26,559 nucleotides of DNA from a virus: positions 1 through 26,559 of IMG/VR virus record IMGVR_UViG_3300019776_000339. One strand, written 5' to 3'. Positions 22,832 to 26,559 of the stretch are shown piece by piece; the stretch's first letter is position 1; every line of letters begins with the position of its first letter. A program made the position numbers and the translations under genes. A model generated the notes under the pieces. That model was given only the letters and a program-made list of their open reading frames with translations. It did no database searches and was not told where the DNA came from.

Positions 22832-22965
22832 GCGCCATGCGTCAATGCGCCATGCGTCATGACGCAGCGCTGCGTTCATGCGCCATGCGTCCAGGAATGC
22901 GCGGAGCGTATTGACGCCATGCGTTTAGGGTAGTTTTACGCCATGCGTCAATGCGCCATGCGTCA
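22832..22965 (+). repeat. GCGCCATGCGTCA direct repeats (iteron-like cluster)
   Basis: The exact 27-base block at 22833-22859 recurs at 22939-22965. Each block is a tandem pair of CGCCATGCGTCA-like units about 15 bases apart. Further related units lie at 22881-22891 (ending GTCC) and 22915-22926 (ending GTTT). At 22862-22875 there is a perfect 14-base palindrome, ACGCAGCGCTGCGT. GCGTCA or its complement TGACGC occurs exactly six times within 134 bases. Such iterated sites suggest binding by a replication initiator or transcription regulator. Confidence 0.75.
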
Positions 22966-23019
22966 CCAGGGAAAACGCATCGCGCACCAGGAATCACGCG
23001 CTGCGGCCGGAATCACGCG
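22964..23019 (+). repeat. Second small direct-repeat pair
   Basis: CACCAGG occurs at 22964-22970 and 22985-22991. GGAATCACGCG occurs exactly at 22990-23000 and 23009-23019, 19 bases apart. These pairs follow the GCGTCA block directly and may be part of the same protein-binding array. Confidence 0.5.
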
Positions 23020-23192
23020 ATGCGGACGAAAATGCTCACGCTGAGCGTATTTAGACGATGTCTGCATCTCTGTGCCTTTGCAGGGAGACACAGAAAATAC
23101 TATATATGCAATGCGTTTTTTCTTTCGACTCCCCCCATTTCTGGTGCAGTGATGCAGAGATGCAAACTAACGCATTGCATCGTCCATCTTTT
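23020..23192. other. AT-rich non-coding stretch before the early promoter
   Basis: No gene is supported. A 5-bp hairpin GCTCA-CGC-TGAGC lies at about 23034-23046. Around 23090-23110 the sequence is AT-rich with TATATA. Rightward, TTGCAG, 17 bases and TATATA form a moderate promoter candidate. Leftward, TCGAAA, 16 bases and TATATA could fire toward terS. A T-rich run follows near 23115. The AT-rich stretch next to repeats would suit strand opening at an origin, which is inference. Confidence 0.35.
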
Positions 23193-23244
23193 TAACGCAT
23201 GGCGTCAAAAAGTGCTTGACGCATGAAAACGCGGAGCGTATGAT
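23193..23244 (+). promoter_or_regulatory. Sigma70-type early promoter with GCGTCA operator
   Basis: TTGACG at 23216-23221 and TATGAT at 23239-23244 are separated by exactly 17 bases, close to the ideal sigma70 promoter. The expected transcription start is near 23251. The -35 box overlaps a TGACGC half-site (23217-23222). An inverted pair, TTAACGC-ATG-GCGTCAA (23193-23208), lies just upstream. A regulator that binds GCGTCA would therefore overlap the polymerase site. The promoter reads into the small genes from 23295. Confidence 0.75.
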
Positions 23245-23252
23245 TCTATCCA

Positions 23253-23275
23253 TGCCGATGCGCGTCGCATCGGCA
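23253..23275 (+). promoter_or_regulatory. 5'-leader hairpin of the early transcript
   Basis: TGCCGATGCG and CGCATCGGCA form a perfect 10-bp stem around a CGT loop. It begins about two bases after the predicted transcription start, so it would cap the 5' end of the mRNA, with the GAGAGAGG ribosome binding site of the first gene downstream. The GATGCG/CGCATC core recurs in other leaders of this operon. Confidence 0.65.
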
Positions 23276-23294
23276 CCAACAGAGAGAGGCAAAC

Positions 23295-23510
23295 ATGATT
23301 CAGGCAACAGCGATGTGGCAGGACTGCGAAATCGGATATGGTGAAAGTGAATCCATCATCGGCGCGATCGACGAAGCAATTTCCGATCTGTTCGACCATC
23401 CGATGTACCCTCAGAACGAAATTGAAGTTCTCGTCCGACAGGGCGAGAATGCCCCGAGGTTCCGCCTTACCTGGAACTCAGCCGTGAGCATTGCGACCTA
23501 CGGCATCTGA
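23295..23510 (+). CDS. First early gene, hypothetical acidic protein (71 aa)
   Basis: ATG 23295 follows GAGAGAGG by a suitable distance and lies about 44 bases from the predicted transcription start. The 71-residue product (MIQATAMWQDCEIGYGESES, then IIGAIDEAISDLFDHPMYPQ and EIEVLVRQGENAPRFRLTW) is acidic and looks like a small alpha/beta fold. I do not recognise a family. As the first gene after the strong promoter it is expected to be made early and in quantity, and such proteins often act on host functions, but nothing here shows a target. Confidence 0.72.
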   Translation: MIQATAMWQDCEIGYGESESIIGAIDEAISDLFDHPMYPQNEIEVLVRQGENAPRFRLTWNSAVSIATYGI

Positions 23511-23521
23511 TCTTCCAGCCC

Positions 23522-23548
23522 GATGCGCACTCGTCATGAGTGCGCATC
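23522..23548 (+). repeat. Intergenic hairpin, GATGCG/CGCATC type
   Basis: GATGCGCACTC and GAGTGCGCATC form a perfect 11-bp stem around GTCAT. It lies 11 bases after the stop of the first early gene and 30 bases before the ribosome binding site of the next. No U-tract follows, so a simple terminator is unlikely. Confidence 0.7.
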
Positions 23549-23590
23549 AGGATGGAACGTCACCATCGAACCACTAACGGAGAGAACATC

Positions 23591-23731
23591 ATGGAACAAA
23601 AGAGAGACAAAAGCCGCGAAATCAGACGCGCAAGATCAATCGCCAAGAGTTTGGGTCACCGAGTCGCAGCGTATTATCTCAAGCGCCGTGGGTGGTCATG
23701 CGAAGCGGCCCTAGTGATTATCTTTGGGTGA
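23591..23731 (+). CDS. Small basic hypothetical protein (46 aa)
   Basis: The start ATG 23591 has GGAGAG at 23579-23584, six bases upstream. A longer frame from 23540 overlaps the hairpin and is not preferred. The product is strongly basic at its N-terminus (MEQKRDKSREIRRARSIAKS) and ends YLKRRGWSCEAALVIIFG. The GWS.EAAL..I.G ending resembles short proteins in several betaproteobacterial phages. A nucleic-acid-binding role is possible from charge alone. Confidence 0.65.
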   Translation: MEQKRDKSREIRRARSIAKSLGHRVAAYYLKRRGWSCEAALVIIFG

Positions 23732-23739
23732 TCACAATC

Positions 23740-24402
23740 ATGACCACCTATCATCTAACCCCGAAATCGTCCAATCAGAAAACTGGACCGATTCCGGTCT
23801 CTACATCGAGCAAAGCCACGTGTCCCGTGGATTGTGGCATGCGCAGTGAATGCTACGCCGATACCGGTCCTCTCGCGATTCATTGGTCTGCGGTATCCAC
23901 TGGTTCCCGTGGAACGGACATCGGAACCTTCTGCCATGCCATCTCATCTCTCCCGGATGGTCAACTGTGGCGCCACAATCAAGCTGGTGATCTACCTGGC
24001 AACGGTCACACTGTTGACCCTGTCGCGCTGGGTCAGATTGTCCACGCGAATCTCGGCAGGCGTGGATTCACTTATTCCCACTATCGGGACGCGGAATCCC
24101 TGCGATGGATCCGTCACGCAAACGAATGGGGATTCAGGATCAATCTGAGCGCGAACAGTCTAGAGGATGCCGACACTCTCGCGGCTAGCGGCGCCGGTCC
24201 TGTGGTTTGCGTGCTACCGAGTACGCAAACGAAAAACACATTCACGCCAGCAGGCCGGGCAGTGATTGTCTGTCCGGCTACCATTCGCGACGATGTCTCG
24301 TGCGCGACATGCCAGATATGTCAACGTGAGCGTGCCTTCATCGTCGGGTTTCCGGCGCATGGAACGAAAAAACGAGTCATCGATATAAAACTTGCGCGTT
24401 AG
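23740..24402 (+). CDS. DUF7227-like Cys-rich protein of unknown function (220 aa)
   Basis: The start ATG 23740 (MTTYHLTPKSSNQKTG) lies 8 bases after the previous stop. The longer upstream frame adds sequence from the previous gene. I recognise the family pattern KTGPIPVSTSSKATCP, then CYADTGPLAIHWSAVS, GQLWRHNQAGDLPG, RRGFTYSHYR, FRINLSANSLEDAD, PVVCVLP and IVGFPAHG. It is widespread in phages and known as DUF7227. Cys28, Cys32 and Cys38 cluster at the N-terminus and Cys178, Cys188, Cys191 and Cys194 at the C-terminus, suggesting a metal or iron-sulphur site, as proposed for the superficially similar Gp37/Gp68 phage proteins. No radical-SAM CxxxCxxC motif is present. Substrate and reaction are unknown. 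Confidence 0.75.
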   Translation: MTTYHLTPKSSNQKTGPIPVSTSSKATCPVDCGMRSECYADTGPLAIHWSAVSTGSRGTDIGTFCHAISSLPDGQLWRHNQAGDLPGNGHTVDPVALGQIVHANLGRRGFTYSHYRDAESLRWIRHANEWGFRINLSANSLEDADTLAASGAGPVVCVLPSTQTKNTFTPAGRAVIVCPATIRDDVSCATCQICQRERAFIVGFPAHGTKKRVIDIKLAR

Positions 24403-24416
24403 GGTCTCCCCATCTC

Positions 24417-24464
24417 GCAGCATGCTCCTCGTGAGCATGCTGCCGGATGCGCGATCCTCGCATC
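24417..24464 (+). repeat. Double intergenic hairpin
   Basis: The first hairpin has an 11-bp perfect stem (GCAGCATGCTC / GAGCATGCTGC) around CTCGT at 24417-24443. The second is GATGCG-N7-CGCATC at 24446-24464. The ribosome binding site GGAGAG of the next gene follows. The second hairpin and the following AATCAAC match the leader at 25436-25461. Confidence 0.7.
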
Positions 24465-24493
24465 AATCAACCCACTAACTGGAGAGAAGAACC

Positions 24494-24721
24494 ATGCAAT
24501 ATCGAATCACTGAAGTACAGAATGCACAATCACATCGCGGTCGATTGGCCCATGTCGTCATCAATGCATCGAGTCTCACGGCAGCGAAGCGTTACGCTTC
24601 GCGTTCTCGAATGTTCAAGGGAACGGTTCTCATCGTGCGCAGTGAGAATGGTGCGCCTTTGTCGTCATGGGAAGATGGTCGCTGGATTGATGCGCGGTCC
24701 TATTTGCCGGAGTACGCGTGA
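24494..24721 (+). CDS. Hypothetical protein (75 aa)
   Basis: ATG 24494 follows GGAGAGAAG within good range. The 75-residue product (MQYRITEVQNAQSHRGRLAH, then VVINASSLTAAKRYASRSRM and FKGTVLIVRSENGAPLSSWE) alternates strands and a basic helix (SLTAAKRYASRSRM), like a small alpha/beta domain. The ending GRWIDARSYLPEYA is acidic/aromatic. I do not recognise a family. It stands alone between two hairpin leaders. Confidence 0.68.
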   Translation: MQYRITEVQNAQSHRGRLAHVVINASSLTAAKRYASRSRMFKGTVLIVRSENGAPLSSWEDGRWIDARSYLPEYA

Positions 24722-24756
24722 CCCCGATCCCCGCGCCAACAAGCTGGCCCTTCCAT

Positions 24757-24815
24757 CGAGTGCCGAGCGGATCCGGCACTCGCTGGATCCTGATTCCACC
24801 GCCGGTCAGACCGGC
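24757..24815 (+). repeat. Double intergenic hairpin before the clamp gene
   Basis: CGAGTGCCG and CGGCACTCG form a 9-bp stem around an 8-base loop at 24757-24782. GCCGGTC-A-GACCGGC at 24801-24815 is a second inverted repeat, followed by ACCGTTTTG. The T run is only four long, so it is a poor terminator. This leader lacks the GATGCG arms but keeps the layout of two hairpins, then GAGAGAG. Confidence 0.6.
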
Positions 24816-24837
24816 ACCGTTTTGAGAGAGAACCAAA

Positions 24838-25395
24838 ATGATCACGATTCCCACAACCACCATCAAGGCTCTGCTCACTGTCGCCGCTAAGGGCGACGTG
24901 CGCTACTACCTCAACGGCATCTGCATCGACGTCCGCGAGTCGGATGTCACCCTGGTTGCGACCGATGGGACGATCCTTCTTGCCGTCCCCGTGGTTCCCA
25001 TCGAACCGATGCCCATCGGGCAGTACATCCTTGACCGCGCCCATGCCGAGATGATCAAGGGCAAGGAATGCACCATCACCATCGAGGGTGGAGTAATCAA
25101 AGTATCTAGGAAAGATGGCGTTCTCCCGTTCACGCCAGTTGATGGAAAGTTCCCCGATTGGCGCTCGGTCATGCCTGCGCAGGCATCTGGCGAGATAGCG
25201 CAGTTCAACTGCGAACTTGTCGGCAGGATGGGCAAGGCATTCGATCTTTTGGACGCTCCGTTCCCCACGATTTACCATAACGGTCAGAAAGGGGCGAGGG
25301 TCACTAGCGACTGCCAAGCCATCGGAATCATCATGCCGATGACTCGTTGTGACCGCGAGTTCCTGCCCCTGCCTGCCTGGGCGCTGAAGGTCTGA
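24838..25395 (+). CDS. Shortened DnaN-like (beta) sliding clamp
   Basis: The 185-residue product aligns by motif with domains 2 and 3 of the bacterial DNA polymerase III beta clamp (about 366 residues). Residues 17-49 (AKGDVRYYLNGICIDV, then LVATDGTILLA) correspond to the QDVRYYLNG...VATDGHRLA region of domain 2. Residues 103-113 (GKFPDWRSVMP) match the GRFPDYRRVLP end of that domain. AQFNCELVGRMGKAFDLL and the IIMPM element (Met166-Pro167-Met168) recall the domain 3 helix and the C-terminal VVMPM that lines the partner-binding pocket. Domain 1 is absent. It may encircle DNA as a trimer or modulate the host clamp; both are inference. ATG 24838 follows GAGAGAG. Confidence 0.78.
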   Translation: MITIPTTTIKALLTVAAKGDVRYYLNGICIDVRESDVTLVATDGTILLAVPVVPIEPMPIGQYILDRAHAEMIKGKECTITIEGGVIKVSRKDGVLPFTPVDGKFPDWRSVMPAQASGEIAQFNCELVGRMGKAFDLLDAPFPTIYHNGQKGARVTSDCQAIGIIMPMTRCDREFLPLPAWALKV

Positions 25396-25405
25396 GTTTC
25401 CGTAG

Positions 25406-25454
25406 CCTACTAGATCCTGTCGCAGGGTCTAGTGGGATGCGTGACTCGCGCATC
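25406..25454 (+). repeat. Double intergenic hairpin before the DUF7249-like gene
   Basis: The first stem of 14 bp (CCTACTAGATCCTG / CAGGGTCTAGTGGG, with two G-U pairs) encloses TCG at 25406-25436. The second is GATGCG-N7-CGCATC at 25436-25454, followed by AATTAACC and GGAGAG. Arms and spacing of the second hairpin match 24446-24464. Confidence 0.7.
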
Positions 25455-25477
25455 AATTAACCAATGGAGAGTGAACA

Positions 25478-25711
25478 ATGGACGATCGTACTTACAATGG
25501 GTGGACCAATTACGCCACGTGGTTAGTGTACACGTGGTTTTGCCTGGAATCCCGTGCCGATGTTGAATCGGCACGCGAGGTGATCGAAGAAGCCGAGGAC
25601 TCCATGCCCGACTTCATGCGCGCTTTTCTCTGCACTGACGAAATCAACTGGGATGAACTCATGGGTCACTTCGAGGATGACGAGGACGCGGAATGCGAGG
25701 TGTCGGAATGA
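25478..25711 (+). CDS. DUF7249-like acidic protein (77 aa)
   Basis: ATG 25478 follows TGGAGAG. The product begins MDDRTYNGWTNYATWLVYTW, a YNGWTN.ATWLV..WF pattern I recognise from a widespread small phage protein (DUF7249-like). The rest is strongly acidic, ending in FEDDEDAECEVSE. The charge and size would suit a DNA mimic or a protein-binding modulator, but that is speculation. The stop overlaps the next start in an ATGA junction. Confidence 0.75.
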   Translation: MDDRTYNGWTNYATWLVYTWFCLESRADVESAREVIEEAEDSMPDFMRAFLCTDEINWDELMGHFEDDEDAECEVSE

Positions 25712-25917
25712 ACAAGTTCGCACCCGGACCGCGCGGCGGCCACTACAGTGAAGCGGACGATGCCAACATGCAGATCGAGCAGGTGGGTCAAGAGTTTTTC
25801 TTGGACCGATGGGCGGGCGGCGGTTGGAAGAACATTGCCGTTTTTAAAACTTACGAGGAAGCGTTACGCGTTCGTACACACATCGCAGAAAGTTTAAAAG
25901 AGAGGGATGCGAAATGA
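25708..25917 (+). CDS. Hypothetical protein (69 aa)
   Basis: The start is ATG 25708, overlapping the preceding stop as ATGA; the frame five codons longer is less likely. The product (MNKFAPGPRGGHYSEADDAN, then FFLDRWAGGGWKNIAVFKTY and EEALRVRTHIAESLKERDAK) has a strand-rich middle and a C-terminal helix. The KTYEEALR helix is typical of small alpha/beta phage proteins. No family is recognised. The stop overlaps the next ATG at 25914. Confidence 0.68.
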   Translation: MNKFAPGPRGGHYSEADDANMQIEQVGQEFFLDRWAGGGWKNIAVFKTYEEALRVRTHIAESLKERDAK

Positions 25918-26069
25918 AACGGCATCGCGAAACTCACTATGAGCAGTACCGACGGCGGGTGCGTGATCCGCTGTCTTATGACGGCTGGTTGGACGTCGTT
26001 AGTGACGCTGCCGACGAGGCCGAGATGACAATCGATGAATTCTTGGAGATGCAAAATGATGACGATTGA
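25914..26069 (+). CDS. Small hypothetical protein (51 aa)
   Basis: ATG 25914 overlaps the previous stop as ATGA, with AGAGAGGGA about 9 bases upstream, and the frame ends with TGA 26067-26069. The 51-residue product has a basic N-terminus (MKRHRETHYEQYRRRVRDPL) and an acidic C-terminus (DEAEMTIDEFLEMQNDDD). The compact overlap on both sides is the main support, and no function can be inferred. Confidence 0.65.
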   Translation: MKRHRETHYEQYRRRVRDPLSYDGWLDVVSDAADEAEMTIDEFLEMQNDDD

Positions 26070-26559
26070 CGAAGAACAGAGGGCCGCAATTGCGGAAAAA
26101 TTGGCAGGGATGACTTTGCCCGTGGGCCTGGGTGACGAACACAATGCATGCTCTATCGCCGCGATCAACTTAGCCCTGTCGGGCAAATTGACCGACGAAA
26201 TCCCCGCATGCATGTCCGAAGTCATCGGCGAATGGATCATCGTGACACAGGACTTCATGCCCGCCGAGATGCGAAACTCGCGGAAGTGGAAGGCATTGTT
26301 GCCCCTCGCTGCCGGGACGGGGCGGGATCATGAGCGGCAGCGATTAGCCCTCATCCTTGATTGGATGTGGGGAACTGTCTTGCCTGCCGTGCAGCCGCTC
26401 GCAGATGATCGCGGATTCGGACCGGAGTGGCAGCGCATGATCGACAAGCGTAGCGTTGACGCGGCGGATGCGGCGGCGTGGGCGGCGTGGGCGGCGTGGG
26501 CGGCAAGGGCGGCGACGGCGGCGAGGGCGGCGGAGGCGTGGGCGGCGGAGGCGGCGGAG
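26056..26559 (+). CDS. Phage protein with Ala/Trp repeat tail, 3' end missing
   Basis: The frame starts at ATG 26056 (a second ATG follows at 26059), with GGAG at 26045-26048, and is open to the window edge (168 codons). It overlaps the previous gene by 14 bases. The first 130 residues include DEIPACMSEVIGEWIIVTQD, FMPAEMRNSRKWKALLPLAA, GTGRDHERQRLALILDWMWG and TVLPAVQPLADDRGFGPEWQ, a pattern I recognise from hypothetical phage proteins (DCMS.VI..W......MP...RN...WK.LLP.AAGTGRD.E..R...ILDWMW..VLP..QP.AD..GF...W). From about residue 136 it becomes an AAW/AAR/AAE repeat. Function unknown. Confidence 0.75.
   Translation, partial: MMTIDEEQRAAIAEKLAGMTLPVGLGDEHNACSIAAINLALSGKLTDEIPACMSEVIGEWIIVTQDFMPAEMRNSRKWKALLPLAAGTGRDHERQRLALILDWMWGTVLPAVQPLADDRGFGPEWQRMIDKRSVDAADAAAWAAWAAWAARAATAARAAEAWAAEAAE
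26461..26559 (+). repeat. Nine-base tandem coding repeat (GCGGCGTGG-like)
   Basis: Units of GCG GCG followed by TGG, AGG, ACG or GAG repeat in frame to the edge of the window, coding for Ala-Ala-X with X = Trp, Arg, Thr or Glu. Three consecutive exact GCGGCGTGG units are visible near 26472-26498. The length is likely to vary by slippage. Confidence 0.85.

Noticed and set aside
22430-22933. 167-codon plus-strand frame from inside terS into the repeat region
   Set aside because: It runs antisense through terS and then translates C-rich and iteron repeats (repeated SAT and CV words). There is no ribosome binding site.
22911-22937. Second rightward promoter with TTGACG at 22911
   Set aside because: At 17-base spacing the -10 would be TTTTAC, matching only three consensus positions. 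The TTGACG is better explained as one of the TGACGC repeats.
22951-23226. 91-codon plus-strand frame across the early promoter
   Set aside because: It spans the repeats and promoter and ends in the -35 region. Composition and lack of ribosome binding site argue against coding.
24801-24825. Rho-independent terminator before the clamp gene
   Set aside because: The stem is short with a one-base formal loop, the T run is only four and is not adjacent to the stem, and the clamp gene follows at once. It is kept as part of a leader hairpin pair instead.
23522-25454. CRISPR array
   Set aside because: The repeated elements are hairpins between genes with unequal spacing and coding sequence between them. 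There are no uniform spacers and no cas genes.

Overview
This window is part of a tailed-phage genome whose virion genes follow the podovirus P22 plan. Its small accessory genes resemble those common in phages of Burkholderiales and related Betaproteobacteria, such as the BPP-1/BcepC6B group. That lineage is inferred from protein families read by eye; no database was searched. The DNA is GC-rich (57% in one hand-counted line of the portal gene), and gene packing is very tight outside one 729-base intergenic region. I see no integrase, CI-like repressor, tRNA, insertion sequence, CRISPR array or reverse transcriptase, so lifestyle cannot be decided here.

Layout. (1) Positions 2-2084, plus strand: the end of a rightward operon of small overlapping genes, with a Dam-like adenine methyltransferase, a tandem pair of paralogues and a DUF3310 protein. 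(2) Positions 2073-22565, minus strand: one long late operon. In transcription order it holds small and large terminase, two small genes, the P22-type portal, five small structural or accessory genes (one resembling DUF5856), scaffold, P22-type coat, a decoration-like protein, a UUCG-loop hairpin, a small conserved gene, gp4-like and gp10-like head-closure proteins, two fibre genes (the first with YadA-like repeats and a peptidase S74 chaperone), a coiled-coil membrane protein, a small virion-like protein, a cupin-like protein, three probable ejection proteins, a probable holin and a GH24 endolysin. Most neighbours overlap by an ATGA or TGATG junction, suggesting translational coupling. (3) Positions 22566-23294: the only long non-coding region. 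It has a G-rich tract beside terS, a C-rich stretch, a cluster of GCGTCA/TGACGC words, an AT-rich stretch and a strong sigma70-type rightward promoter. (4) Positions 23295-26559, plus strand: early-type small genes, including a Cys-rich DUF7227-like protein and a shortened DnaN-like sliding clamp, ending in a gene with an Ala/Trp repeat tail that runs off the window.

The two plus-strand blocks could be the start and end of one early operon if the genome is circular or circularly permuted; this is inference. The most unusual signals are the repeated hairpin leaders before successive early genes (most sharing GATGCG...CGCATC arms), the GCGTCA cluster around the early promoter, the shortened clamp and the UUCG hairpin after the coat/decoration genes.
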